From assembly GCA_026120185.1 (NCBI GenBank), contig JANUWF010001165.1, forward strand, positions 1,364,001-1,428,000: DNA of 64,000 nucleotides, given 5' to 3'. The DNA is from Voacanga thouarsii (lineage: Eukaryota > Streptophyta > Magnoliopsida > Gentianales > Apocynaceae). Of this stretch, positions 11,550 to 24,909 are shown one piece after another (the stretch's first letter is position 1; each line of letters starts with the position of its first letter). The position numbers and the translations under genes are program-made. The notes under the pieces are model-generated. The model was not told the DNA's origin. It saw only the letters and a list, made by a program, of their open reading frames with translations, and ran no database searches.

Positions 11550-12787
11550 ACCTACTAATTAGATTGATAAAGAGTAAAAAGTAGAAATAAAAACAAAAAC
11601 AAAATATATACACAACTTTTGGAGAGAAAAACATGTACATGAATGAATACTCTTGAATACATTACAATAAATCATTAGCAATTACTGCAATTGATCACTT
11701 TTCTTGGCAACATGAAGAAGTTTAATGTAGAATCCACTCTCTCTCGAGTTATGGTTCACTATCTTTTAGGCAATTGTAATAGGCATCTCTATCTTACTAA
11801 AGCAACAAAAAGATGCATAGAACACGAATCCTTGATAATTATCCCTATCTCTAGGTGATAATGGCATGAAATTATTAATTCCCCTATCTTTTGGTGAAAT
11901 AAAAAATTTTTGATTACTTAATCTCGACTTAACCTCTCTCTCGAGTTAGTTCAGAAAATAAATCAAGAATTAAGAAACAAAGACTATCTCTTAACCTCTT
12001 TCTCAAATTAATCTGAAGAATGGTCCAATCTAATCAATTCACCATTAACAACAAGTAATCAAATATTAAGAAGAATAATCAATTGAACAAAATACTAAAT
12101 TAATTCATTATCACAAATCCCAAAAATAATATTGATTTATAATTAAAACATTAATTTCATCATTGTTCAAAGAAAAAGAAAACAAAGGTCTTATAAAGAA
12201 CTCATAGACCAACCTTTTTCTTCCACGTTTGAGAACCTCCTTGAAACAATGCTCCCTTGAGTGATGAATTCCTCCTATAATGAGTGAATTGAGCCTCCCC
12301 CCCCTCCCCCCCTCTTTAATCTATTGAATCCACCCTATATACTTCACTTGTTCTTGGTTAAATAGGCCTTTTAAATGCTAAAAGCCCTGGGTTGAGTACA
12401 AGTTGGAAACATGTTAACCTTTTTGGTAATTTCCAATTTGACTTGAGAAAGGACTCTAAACCACCACAATAGAGCAGGGCCAGCGTCGGGTCACTTCGTC
12501 TAGACCGGCGTTGGCCTAGCTCTGGAAATCTCCCAGTTTGAGCTCTGTTTTCTCTGTTTTTCTATAACGGAGCCACGACCAGTTTAACCGTTTTGAGTAC
12601 TTGTCAGGTCGAGTATGGAAATCTACAATTTCACTCTAAATCGTCCAATTCCTGTACAAATTTACTAAGAACACTTTCCATAAGCAAAACATCAAATAGG
12701 AAGGGAAATAACTAGTTATTAAACCAAAAGTACCACAAAACTTTCTCAAATAACTAGAAAAAATATAGACATAATTAGACCCTAGCA
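11550..12787 (-). repeat. Element E 3' LTR, proximal (U3-side) piece
   Basis: It starts on the minus strand with TGCTAGGGTCTAATTATG directly after a G-rich polypurine tract. The next hundred bases resemble D's LTR start (CTAGTTATTTGAG, ATAACTAGT, TTCCTATTTGA). Together with 3804-3989 the LTR is about 1.42 kb. It contains a C-rich run near 12299-12312 and GC-rich CCAGCGTCGG/CCGGCGTTGG strings at 12480-12530 like those in the D and F LTRs. No gene. Confidence 0.85.
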
Positions 12788-13930
12788 CATTCCCCCACAC
12801 TTAAGCTTACTTGTTCTCAAGCAAACAAGAGTTAATCACTAAGCAAATAGCTTATGAACAAGACAAAACAATTCATTAAACTCATCCTCAATCAAATTTA
12901 TCCATAATAAAGCAATAATCTTCTTCTGACCTTAAAACACAAACTTGTCATTTATTCAACCCTTTCAAATCCTTGCAAACTCATTCATTAAACCAAATAA
13001 TCCTAAGGGCATCACAGTTAAGTTAAACAAGCTCATATTCAGTACAAGAAAATTATTCCATCCCTTAAGCAAAAGCATAGACACTCATGAAACATACAAG
13101 TCTAGCCTTTTAACCAATTCAAGCATTATGGACTTAAATTTGCACAACTTAAGTAGTAGAACAAGGAAACACTCCACTTTTTTCTTTCAATGAGTTAGGG
13201 AATTAATAATCTCAAGTGAATGGATTTCTCTTCACACACTATATTAGCCCCCTTATAGTCATTGTTCTCTTTTTTTTTTTTTTATAGTAATTTTCAACAT
13301 TTTCTATCCTTTTTTTCTTTGCTCTTTTTGCCTTTGGGATAGCCTTAAGTGAGTGCACCAAACAACACTTGCTACTTCTCTCCATATTAACTCCCTTTTC
13401 AACAAAAGGTCTTTAAAACTAAACATAAGAGCATTTTTTTTCTCATCATTTTTCAACTCACAAAACAATGATTTTTCTCACTCATTATTTTTCTTATTTC
13501 CTTACATTCCTTATTCACAACTCAAAGTAAAGTAAACTATAAATCATAATGTAAGAATTAGTCAAAAACTCTCCTCATATTCATCATATTATCCACATTT
13601 AAACTCAAATAATGAATAAAATAAACTCAAATACCAAATATAACCAAGGTTAACTTAAATTCTCAAGACTTAGCAAAATCCAGCTTAATACATAAGTATA
13701 CCTTTTAACGAAAATCCAACCATAATGAATGAGAATTCCATATCCAAAGTTAAAAAGAAAATCATAACTCCATCATAGATAAATTTGAAAAAAATTTAGC
13801 ACAAAAATCATCTTTAGCAAAAAAAAAAAAAAAAAAGAACAAGTTTTTTTAATCTAAAATCAACTCATCATGCACAAAAAGTTTAAGAAAATCAAGAAGA
13901 ATGAAGAAAGCATTGACTTAAATCCCTTCC
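12788..13930 (-). other. Element E polypurine tract and 3' untranslated region
   Basis: Non-coding. The antisense sequence matches the 3' regions of D (about 17560-18429) and F (about 54860-55889), including the AAAAGGGAGTTAATATGG block (13380s). The polypurine tract lies at 12788-12805. Element D is inserted at its right end. Confidence 0.75.
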
Positions 13931-15780
13931 TGATAGGAGTTAAAATTACCATTATTTTCCTAGTTATTTGAGGTTAATTTGGGACACTTTTTATACAATA
14001 ACTAGTCATATTCCTTCCTATTTGACATTTCCCTTATAAAAATACTTTTTTTGTAATTTTATACAAAAATAGGTGAAATTTGGAGCTAATTGTATGTTTT
14101 TGCAATACAGACCCAACACCAGGCCCAGAAAGTAGACCTAGCATCGGTCTTGTATTGGCATAACAGAGAAAAAAGAAAATAAATAGAAGAAATAGAGTAA
14201 TTGGAAATTGGAATTGAAGAAGAAAAATGGCTCAAAGTTTGTTCATGGCTCACGGCTCAATCACGGACGAAAGCAACAATGGAAGAGAAGGAAATCGATG
14301 GGCCAAGATGAAGAGAAAACAAAGAAACAAAGAAGGAGGCTGTACGGGTGGCTTGGTATGGCTCAGTGAGCTGACAGCAAGAAGAGGAGAAAGCTTCGGA
14401 CAGTAAAAGGAAGAATTAATTAATTTCAATGGGCCAAAGGAAGAGTCAACAATTTTGATAGCAGAACAGATGGTTTGCGGCTCAATTGAGTGAATGCAAG
14501 GAAAGGACGGGTCCATTTTGTCCAGCAGCGAAGATGGAACGAGCTTCAAGAATTTTCCAGAACAGACCTGGTGCTAGGTCTGGCATGTGCATTTGGCGTT
14601 AGGTCCATTCTTCTTGCTAAGGAAAAGATGGCCAAAAACAGAGGAAGAATAGAGTGTACCTGGAGCTAGGTGGGTTAAAAGTACCCGGCACCAGGTAGGT
14701 TTTGGAGGCAAAATTTCTATATGCGGAATTAGGGCTTTTCCAAGACTTTCTCAGTCACGAAATAGGCATCCAAGAGGCCTATAGAAGCATAAGGGAACGC
14801 AAGGATTTGAGATATACAACTAAGAAAGGTGAATTAAAGAGTAGAAATTCTGATTTTCTCATTGAATGAGGAGTTCACCCAAGCCAAGGATTGTTCAAAT
14901 GGAGTCTTCAAGGAAGAAGAAAGAGGCTTATCTATGAGTTCTTTCTTTTTTCTTTCTTTTTTTTTCTTTAGCAATGATGTATTCAATATTTTTATTGTAA
15001 TTTAACTTTATTTTAGGATCCATGATTTTGGGTTAATTTAGTTATTTGATCAATTTTTTTGTCATCTTTGGTGTTTGATTACTTGATTTCATTGGTTATT
15101 GATGCGGGTTCTTCTAATTGACTTTGACACAATGATGTTAGGAGTTTTATTGCATTGATCTCGTACTTGTTAAATCTTGATGGATTTGAACGATGAAGTT
15201 AAGATTTGAGAACTAAGTGATCAAAGGTTATGTTAATTTCGCCTTGACAAAGGAATATTAGCTAATTTCATATTTATAAGGAATTGAGCATAATGCATAT
15301 TTTGGTTATGTTAGCTTGATTAACAAATCTGTTAATATGATCAAAATATAGGATTCCAAGGATTGACAAACGAAGTAAAATTTACCTAAGTAGAATCATG
15401 ACTTGTGAGACGGTTAAGTTTTACTTTATATTCCTTCTTGATACCAAGATGATAATTAGTTGAGAGAATTGCTAAATGGTTCATTGTTATGTTTTCTAGG
15501 GTACTTGTCTTGATTGCATAAATCTACATCCTTGAGTTGTATATGTTTCTTTAGTTTTTCTTTTTATTCTGTTCTCACTTTATTTGGGGTTAAATAATAA
15601 AAGAAGAGTGATTAGTGTGTACTTGTTCCTTTGAGGATAGATACTCGTTAATTCCCTGTATTATACTTGCGATAAGTATATTTTCTCACATGTGTTTTTT
15701 AGAATTAATGTTTTAATTATAACTTGATTAAGGGATGGATTAAAAATGAATAATTTTATATACCAAAAATTTACTCATCA
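13931..15780 (+). repeat. D 5' LTR
   Basis: 1850 bp, starting TGATAGGAGTTAAAATTACC and ending AAAATTTACTCATCA, directly followed by the primer binding site. Between about 14100 and 14720 it carries several copies of a near-palindromic CTGGTGCTAGG-type motif. The open frames in it (such as 14250-14549 minus) have no family match. Confidence 0.95.
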
Positions 15781-15786
15781 AGTTTT

Positions 15787-15804
15787 TGGCGCTGTTATCG
15801 GGGA
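15787..15804 (+). other. D primer binding site (tRNA-Asp type)
   Basis: TGGCGCTGTTATCGGGGA; 13 of its first 16 bases match the complement of plant tRNA-Asp 3' end, the primer typical of Athila elements. Confidence 0.8.
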
Positions 15805-18429
15805 ACAATATCATGAAAGCTTGGATTTTGTTAATTTAACCATATTTATATATTTATATGTCTATATGTGAATATGTATATACATTCTTTGTATAAATAA
15901 GTGCCATATTTTGTTATTTGTATAATTGTATTTTAATTTCACTATATGTTGTAAATATATAAATAGGTAAATACATGTTGATAAGCGCTAACTTGTTTTT
16001 GTATGTTTGTATATATTGTATATTTAGTTATTTAATTTTACTAACCTAATGTTATTGTGAAATATATGTACTAATTGCATTTTGAATTTGATGATTTTTA
16101 CGTCTATAATTTTGAGTCAATACTAATTCTTTTTAGTGTTAGGTTTAGACTTTAGCTGACACAATATTTTAGACGAACTAAATTTATTTTATTTATAATT
16201 TATAATTTTAGTTTGATATTTAATTTTGCAATTCTTGCCTTAAATGTACTGCGTTCAAGCATTCAATTAGGATAGTTCTTAATTTAAAAAAAAAGGGGGG
16301 GGGGGGGGCAGAGTTGACATGGTGCTAGGCCAAAAAATGGCCCGAGTGCCAGTCTAGCATTGCCTGACAGCACAAAAAAAAAAAAAAAGGAAAAAAAATT
16401 CTTTTTTTTGGTCCTTTTTCGTTTGTTCTCTTAGCCTTTTTCTTTTCTTCACAAAATTTTCCTATTTTGTCTTTTTTTTTTCTTATTTCCTTTTTCTTTG
16501 GTTTTCTTGTTTGTTTCTCTTGTTTGTCATGTTTCTTCTTCTTCCTTTCTTCTTCATCATATTCTTCTTCTTCTAATTATCCCCCATGGATTAAAAATTT
16601 TTAAAACTCATAAGTTGGGGAATACATTGGTGGGAAAAACTCTCGTCATGTTAAGGTAGCTTTTACTCTCTTGAATTTCTTGGCATTATGTATTTTTGAG
16701 GAAAAATTTACTGGATATGGATATATCTTTGTTGAGTTTATTTGGTGGTAGAAAAATGCATAGAATGAATTGTGAGTCTTGTGCTTGCTTCTAAATGAGC
16801 TATGTATTTCTCTGGAATTTTTGCAAATATGGAAACCTTGGACAATTGAGCATCCTTATGATATTTTGATGTGTTGGTTGAAGTTGGTTGACATTGTGCT
16901 TTGGATATCTCCGTTGGATATTCTTCTTCTTTGTTTTTTGTGAGCATCATAAGTTTGGACAAAGAACCAATTTCAAAGTGTATTTGATTGCGACAAGGAG
17001 GACCTCGTGATCTATTTGGAGGTCGTGGTGGTCTATTTGGTGGTTCTATTGGACAATCTGGGGACAAGGAGGATTCTACTTCGAGGGGGACCTAAAGGCT
17101 TTGACTTTCTATTCTTCTTTTCCTTTGGTTTTTATTGAGCTTTTATCTTGATTTCTTTCAATTCCTCTTCAGGCTTTTACTTTTGTGTTTGGTCTTCTTA
17201 TTGTAGGTTACATTTTGCTGGCAATAATTCTTCCAACTTCTTGAAGGATGAACTTCTCTTTTCATGGAGCTAATCTACCTTGGGGAGTATTATTTTCTTT
17301 TCCCTCATTACATTCTTGGTCCCTTGGTTATGCTTTAGTGTGATATTTTAGGCCATTGAAGACAATGCCCAATTTAAGTATGGGGGAGAGATTTAACATT
17401 TTCTCAAGTGCATCTTTGTGATTTTCAATTATATGTTTGAGGGATTTTCAATGATATATGTTTGAATTGTTGAAATTTTTAAAATTGAAAGTTTGAAGAG
17501 CTAAATTGAGTTTATTTGTTTACAATGAAGTTATGATCTTCTTTTTTACTTTGGATATGATTTTGTCATTTGTGATGGTTTGATTTTATTTAAGAAGGTA
17601 AACTTATGTAATAGGTTGAATTTTGCTAAGTCTTGAGAATTTAAGTTAACTTTGGTTATATTTGGTATTTGAGTTTTATTTTATTTTTTGAGTTTGAATA
17701 TGGATGATATGATGAAATATGAGAAGAGTTGTTGATTAATTCTTGTATTATGGATTTGAAATTTGCTTACCTTTGAGTTTTGAATAAGGAATGTGAGAAA
17801 AAAATTTAGTTGAAAAAAATGCTCTTATTTTTAATTATTGAAGACCTTTAGCTGAAAAGGGGGTCAATATGGGGAGAAGTAGCAAGTGTATTCGGTGCAC
17901 TCTCTTGAGGCTATCCCGAAGGCACAAAGGTAAGAAAGAGCGAAGAAAAAAATATGTTGAAAAATGATGAATGATGACTATAAGGGGGCCAATACGGTGT
18001 GTGAAGAGAAATCCATGCACTTGAGGCTATCAATTCCCAAAGTCATAGAAAAAAGAAAAGAAGAGTGGAGTGTTTTCCTTGTTTCACTAACTCAAGCTTT
18101 GTAAATTTGAGTTTATAATGCTTGAATTAGTTAAATGACTTGACTTGTATGATTTATGTTATCCATATTTTTTCTTGAGGAGTATAATAATTTTCTTGTA
18201 CAAGATATAAGCTTGTTAAACTTAACTTTGATGGCCTTGGGATTATTTGATTTAATGCATGAGTTTACAAAGGTTTTTAAAGGTTGAATGAATGATAATT
18301 TTTTATCTAAAGTTGAAAAGAAAGTATGACTTTGTTATGGATGAATATGAAAAGAAATAATTTTTTTTTAAGTGCTTTTTTTAAAAGTATTTACTTAAGG
18401 ACAAGTAAAGATTCAAGTGTGGGGGTATG
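15805..18429 (+). other. D internal region, no gag or pol
   Basis: About 2.6 kb without coding similarity in any frame. The proline-rich 109-codon minus-strand frame at 16738-17067 is antisense to a degenerate stretch and matches nothing. A poly-A/poly-G run is at 16286-16308. A purine-rich AATTTAAGTATGGGGGAGAG block at about 17371-17390 and the AAAAGGGGGTCAATATGGGG block near 17856 are shared with F (54770 and 55275). The last 16 bases (TTCAAGTGTGGGGGTATG region) are the polypurine tract. Confidence 0.75.
16286..16308. repeat. A-run followed by a 14-base G-run
   Basis: Nine A followed by fourteen G, within element D's internal region. Confidence 0.9.
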
Positions 18430-18991
18430 TGATAGGGGTTAAAATTACCGTTATTTTCCTAGTTATTTGAGGTTAATTTGAGATACTTTTTATACAATAA
18501 TTAGTCATATTCCTTTCTATTTGAAATTTTCCATATAAAAATGCCTTTATGTAATTTTATACAAAAATAGGTGAAATTTGGAGCTAATTGTATGTTTTTC
18601 CAGTACAGACCTAGCACCAAGCCTAAAAAGTGGACCTTGCGTCGGTCCTGTACTGGCATAAAAGAGAAAAGTGAAAAGAAATAGAGCAATTGGAAATTGG
18701 AATTGAAAAAGAAAAATGGCTCAAAGTTTGTTCATGGCTCATGGCTCAATCACAGACGAAAGCAACAAAGGAAGAGAACCAAGATGAAAAGAAAATAAAG
18801 AAACAAAAAAGGAGGCTATACGGGTGGCTTGGTGCAGCTCAGTGAGCTGATAGCAAGAAGAGGAGAAAGCTTCAAATAGCAAATGGAAGAATTAATTTCG
18901 GCGGGCCAAAGGAAGAGTCAACAATTTCAGCCGCAGAATGGATGGTTTGCGGCTCAATTGAGCGAATGCAAGGAAAAGACGGGTCCATTCT
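18430..18991 (+). repeat. D 3' LTR, first piece
   Basis: It starts TGATAGGGGTTAAAATTACC and aligns with 13931-14515. It is interrupted by solo LTR A after ACGGGTCCATTCT. Confidence 0.93.
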
Positions 18992-20190
18992 TGTTAAGAT
19001 TAGTGGACTCCTAAAAACGAAAAACATCCATAAATCCCTTTCGAGGACCCAAGTGAATGATTAAGAAGACTTAAAGATTATAGAATTATCTCTATTCAGC
19101 GTAATCAAGATCCTTCGATTCTGATTTTGCTATCATACGCGTGCAACCCAAACAATTACTAGACGGTGTAGTGTGCGAATGACCTCTATCGGATACACAC
19201 GGTGAACTAACTCGTTACCCCAAGAGTGCTAGCGCCTAAGGTTTGAGAGGCTTGATTTTTTCTGGTGAATAGATGCACGAATATTTTTTAATAGAACAGA
19301 TCCCTTGAGAAGATGGCTAGGGTTTTCTTAAGACCCATCCGAACCTCCTGGAGTACAACTTTGATAATATCTTATCATATTTTATTTTAAATTTAAATTA
19401 AATTAAAACTGATATGATAAGATTCTGCTATTATCTTGGTAATTTAACTAATTAATTTACCGAGTCAGATTCTTACAATCTGAACATCATCCAGATACCT
19501 CGAATGTGGACATATTTACAGATTCATTGTATCTGGTAAATTTTCTAGGTTTGATTATCTTAGACATATTTCCAGATTCATCGGACCTGGTTATCAGAAA
19601 AATAACCTAACAAGTTCGCTTATTGTGTGATCCTGTAGGTTCATTTAACACTGACAGTGTGCCCAAATCACATTTAAATGGCCCACAAGTTATAAGCGGT
19701 TTCTAGTAAAACATTATAACTATCCCGGTTAAATGAAGATTAGTGATCTCTTTGAACGAACCATAATTTTATATTTAGTCTTTTTGTCACACGATATTCA
19801 TATTAAGCATAAGGCATGCAGCATATAATTCTTATTAAGCTTAATCAATTATTTCTTGATCTTATAGTTGACCGTTCAAACAAATGACATCAATATATTA
19901 GATTGATATATTTGAACAGGGCTATGCATTTTAACAATCTAACTTATCAATGGGCCCATGGATATCTCTCCAATAATTGAGAGGGATAAATTCATTTACT
20001 AACAATTATATTCCTTTCCTTGATTTATTCTATATCCAATAGTAGTCTAATTTATTATCTGGTTAAAGACAACTTTAGACAATGTCAAAATATAGAATTT
20101 ATCAAGTAGGAAACTATGATGAATTCAGGTCGAAGGACTTCTAATATTATTATGGCTAGAAAATACTTATTACATGTTCCATGAAGTACT
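18992..20190 (-). repeat. Solo LTR A, left piece
   Basis: U5-side part of the minus-strand LTR, ending in the TSD copy GTACT (20186-20190) of element B. Confidence 0.9.
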
Positions 20191-21720
20191 TGTTAGAATT
20201 CGTGGACTCCTAAACGCGGAAAACATCCACGAATCCCTCCCGAGGACCCAAGTAAACGATTAAGAAGATCTAAGGTTTAAGATTTACCTCTGGTTGCTGT
20301 AATCGAAATCCTTCGATTCTGGTTGCGATGTTGTACGTTCAACCCGAACAATCACCAAACGCTGCAGTATGCGAACATCCTCTATCGGATACACACCGCG
20401 AACTCACTCGATACCCGGGGAGTGCTAGCGTCTAGGGTTTGAGAGGTTTTTTTTTTCTTTTCTGGTAGAGAATGGCACGAATGTTCTCAACCGAAAAATT
20501 GGACTATTGAAAAGACGGCTAGGGTTTTCTTAAAAACCCCCGAACCTCTTAGAGTCCAACCCTAATAATATCTTATCATATTCTAATTTAAATTCAAATT
20601 AAATTAAAACTGATATGATAAGATTCTGCCATTATCTCGGTAATTTTAACTAATTAATTTACCGAGTCAGATTCTTATAATCTGGAAATCATCCAGATAC
20701 ATCGAATGTGGACATATTTCCAGATTCATTGTATCTGGTAAATTTTCTAAGTACGATTAACTTAGACATATTTCCAGATTCATCGAACCTGGTCACCAGA
20801 AAAATAACCTAACAAGTTCGCTTATTGTGTGACCCTATAGGTTCATTTAACACTGGCAGTATGCCTAAATCATTTTTAAATGGCCCACAAGTTATAAGCG
20901 GTTTCTAGCAAAACATTATAACTATCCAGGTTAAATGAAGATCGGTGATCTCTTTGAACCAAACCATAATTTTATATTTAGTCCTTTTGTCACACGATAT
21001 CCAGATTAAGCATAAGGCACGGAACAAGTCATCCTTATTAACCTTAATCAATTATTTCTTGATTTCATAGTAGACTGTTCAAACAAATGATATCAATATC
21101 TTAGATTGATATATTTGAACACGGCTATGCATTTTTAACAGTCTAACTTATCAAGGGGCCCATGGATATCTCTCCCATAACTGAGAGGGACAAATTTCTT
21201 CACAATCAATCATATTCCTCTCCTTGATTTATTCTATATCCAACAGTAGTTTAATTTATTATCTGGTTAAAGACAACTTTAGACAATGTCAAAATATAGA
21301 ATTTATCCAGTAGGAAACTATGATGAATTTAGGTCGAAGGACTTTCAATATTATTATGGCTAGAAAGTACTTATGACATATTCCATGAAGTACTCTCACA
21401 GTGGGTCATGTCCAATACAATGTTCTCTAACATTTATTTATGTCTTGACTCGATATCACAAATATCCATGGCCAGAAAAACATAGTTATCAAGTCACAAA
21501 CATACTAATCTTAATTTATTATTATTCCAATAATAATAATCAATCAGGGACAGTTTTAGAATAGTCATTGTATTCATTGTAGGGTTTTACTATCAAGTCA
21601 CGTACTTGATGACCAACAAAACAAAACTCACTATTCATGGAAAGGAAAGCCTCATATTATTATATAAAACATAATGACACTAGTATAAGTACAAATTGAC
21701 TCTAGGGCATATCCCCAACA
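20191..21720 (-). repeat. B 3' LTR
   Basis: 1530 bp; on the plus strand it runs TGTTAGAATTCGTGG to GCATATCCCCAACA, followed (21721-21735) by the antisense of the polypurine tract (GTGCAAGTGGGAGAC on the minus strand). Confidence 0.95.
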
Positions 21721-21734
21721 GTCTCCCACTTGCA

Positions 21735-23525
21735 CTAAGACCAATTTGGCATAAGCCGTAATCCTATTGATCTGGTATGACTATCATGTTTAGACGATGG
21801 GAGAGGCTTTGTTAGTGGATCTCCAACATTGTCATCAGTTGGTACCTTGCATACATTGACATCTCCTCTATCAACAATTTTTCGAATGAGATGAAAACGT
21901 CTAAGTATATGTTTGGATCGCTGATGTGATCTTGGTTCCTTAGTTTGTGCAATGGCTCCATTGTTGTCACAATAGAGATCCACTGGGTTCACAATACTAG
22001 GAACTACATCTAGTTCTGTAATGAACTTTTTAATCCAAACTGCTTCTTTAGCTGCAGCTGAGGCAACTACATACTCAGCTTCTGTAGTAGAATCAGCTAC
22101 GGTGTCTTGTTTTGAACTTTTCTAGCTTACAACACCTCCATTCAAACAAAATAGAAAACCTGATTGCGATCTATAATCATCTATGTCGGACTGAAAACTA
22201 GTATCAGTGTAACCATTTACAACTAGCTCGCCTTCTTGTCCTCCATAAACTAAGAACATATCTTTAGTTCTTCTTAAGTACTTCAGTATGTTCTTGACAG
22301 CAGTCCAGTGTGCCTCTCCAGGATTTGACTGGAACCTGCTCATCATGCTTAATGCATATGATACATCGGGTCGAGTACATAACATGGCATACATGATAGA
22401 CCCTATAGCGGAAGCGTATGGTATCTTGTTCATGCGCTCTTCTTCATCCTTCATAGAAGGACTTTGAGTTTTGCTAAGCTTAATGCCATGTGCCATTGGC
22501 AAGAATCCTTTCTTAGAGTCTTGCATACTGAACATTTTCAGTACCTTGTCAACGTATGCACTTTGACTTAGTCCAATTAGTTTTCTAGATCTATCTCTAT
22601 AGATCCTTATACCTAGAATATAGGCAGTTTCACCTAAGTCTTTCATTGAGAAACAATTTCCCAACCATGTCTTTACACTTTGTAGAGTTGGGATGTCGTT
22701 TCCAATGAGTAAGATATCATCAACATAAAGTACTAAAAAGACTATTGCATTCCCACTTATTTTTTTATAGACACAAGGCTCATCTTCATTTTTGATAAAG
22801 TTAAATTCTTTAATTGCTTCATCAAAATGAAGATTCCAGCTTCGAGATGCTTGCTTCAATCCATAAATGGATCTTTGAAGCTTACACACTTTATTAGAAT
22901 TCAAAGGATCATCAAAACTCTCAGGTTGTGTCATGTACACATCTTCGAGTAAGTTTCCATTAAGAAACGCGGTTTTGACATCCATTTGCCAAATTTCATA
23001 GTCATAATATGCTGCTATGGCAAGAAGAATTCTGATAGATTTAAGTATTACAATTGGTGAAAATGTTTCATCATAGTCTATACCATGAGTTTGTCTATAA
23101 CCTTTTGCTACCAGTCGTGCTTTGTAAGTATGCACATTTCCCTCCATGTCTGTTTTCTTTTTGAAAACCCACTTACACCCAATGGTTTTTGAACCTTTAA
23201 GTGGGTTAACCAAAGTCCAAACTTGGTTATCATACATGGATTGCATCTCAGACTTCATAGCCTCTAACCATTTTTCAGAGTCAGAACTCTTAATAGCTTG
23301 TTGATAGGAAGTGGGCTCATCATTAACCATAAGCTCCACATTGTGATCGTCAATGATGAGAAATCCATATCTCTCAGGCTGTTGACGAACCCTATCAGAT
23401 CTTCGAGGTCCTTGTTCTATAGATGTAGGCTCATCTTGGACTTGTGAGCCATCTAATCGAGATTCGTTATTTGGTTCAGGCACTAATTGTGGCTCTTGAA
23501 TCTCATCTTGATGAGATTCAGGCAC
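21735..23525 (-). pseudogene. B reverse transcriptase and RNase H
   Basis: A 467-residue open stretch (23525-22122) holds the integrase tail and the complete reverse transcriptase: WKWVFKKK-type N-terminus, DVKTAFLNGNLLEDVYM, SIYGLKQASRSW, and catalytic LYVDDILLIGND near 22730. The start of RNase H follows. A TAG at 22122-22124 replaces the tryptophan codon kept in C1 (TGG). The frame then continues through DSTTEAEYV, LYCDNNGAIA and HILRRFHLI, ending at 21735. Reverse transcriptase copies the element RNA into DNA and RNase H removes the RNA template. It is one stop short of an unbroken RT-RNase H frame. Confidence 0.93.
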
Positions 23526-23527
23526 TA

Positions 23528-24909
23528 ATTATGGTCCTTGAATCTCATCAAGATGTATTTTACTCCTATTGATTCTTTTGAAAATAAATTCCTTTTCAAG
23601 AAAGAATCCATTTCGAGCAACAATTACTCTATTTTCTTTTGGGAGATAAAATTAATATTCTTTAGTTTCTTTATGATACCCTGCAAATATGCATTTATCC
23701 GATTTAGGTGCAAGTTTATCAGATAATAAACGCTTTACATAAACTTCACAACCCTAAATCTTCGGAAATAACAAACTAGGTTGTCTCCCAGTCCATATCT
23801 CATATGGCGTTTTCTGAACCGATTTAGATGGAACTCGATTTAGTATGAATGCAGCAGTCTCCAGGGCATAACCCCAAAAGGAGATTGGAAGATCAGTTTG
23901 ACTCATCATTGATCAAACCATATCTAATAAAGTCTAATTTCTCCGTTCAGATACACCATTCCATTGAGGTGTTCCTGGTAGAGTTAATTGGGAAATAATT
24001 CCACAATTTTTAAGATGCTCATCAAACTCGTGACTTAAGTATTCACCACCTCGATCCGATCGAAGTGTTTTGATACTTTTGCCAAGTTGATTTTGTACTT
24101 CATTTTGAAATTCTTTGAATTTTTGGAACGATTCAGATTTGTGTTTCATCAGATACTGGTAGCCATATCTGCTGAAATCATCTATAAATGTAATGAAGTA
24201 TTGAAATCCTCCTCTAGCAAGTGAATTCATTGGTCCACATACATCAGTATGTATTAGGCCCAATAAATCAGTTGCCCTTTCATTTTGTCTCTTGAAAGGC
24301 GCTTTAGTCATTTTGCCTAATAAACAAGAATCACATGTTTTGTAAGATTCTAAATCAAACGATTTTAGAAGCCCATCATTATGAAGCTTTGTTATGCGTT
24401 TCTCATTTATATGACCCAAATGACAATGCCAGAAGTAAGTCTAATTTAAATAATTGGATTTCAATCTCTTAGTATTTATATTATAGATAGACATGTCTGA
24501 AGATCTACGAAGATTTAGAATATAAAGCCCATTCGATAATGAAGCATTTCCATAAAAAAATGCCGTTTTTATTAATGGAGCAAATGTTATTCCTAATAAC
24601 AAATTCAAAACCTTCTAAATCCAAACAAGAAACTGAAATAATATTCCTACTCATAGCAGGAACATAAAAACAATTGTTCAGTTCTAAAACAAGCCCACTG
24701 GGCAAAATTAATTCAAAAGTTCCTACAGCTACTGCAGCAACTTTTGCTCCATTCGCAACTCGTAGGTCCACCTCGCCTTTTGCCAAGGCTCTACTCCTTT
24801 TTAGACCCTACACATTTACACAAATGTGATATCCACAACCGGTATCCAATACCCATGAATCAGAAGTAGATAAATTAATTTCAATAACATAAATACCGAG
24901 CGGCGAGTC
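23528..24909 (-). pseudogene. B protease and integrase relic
   Basis: Protease comes first: WVLDTGC (about 24850), the aspartic protease active-site triad DTG, then the region open at 24505-24786. A one-base indel in the seven-T run at 24554-24560 shifts the frame. Integrase follows, with the HHCC zinc finger (WHCHLGH near 24430, CDSCLLGK near 24330) and catalytic-core residues D (IDDFSRYGY) and D (SDRGGEY near 24050). Stops lie at 24441-24443, 23934-23936, 23913-23915, near 23756, near 23650 and near 23530. Where C1 keeps the codon, several are CAA to TAA or TGG to TAG. Confidence 0.9.

Noticed and set aside
12299..12312. C-rich run as a regulatory quadruplex-forming site
   Set aside because: It is a short, variable homopolymer within E's LTR; the matching D LTR does not keep it.
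16738..17067. 109-codon proline/arginine-rich minus-strand frame
   Set aside because: It lies in D's non-coding interior; the proline run comes from a GGTGGT-type repeat on the other strand and nothing else supports a gene.
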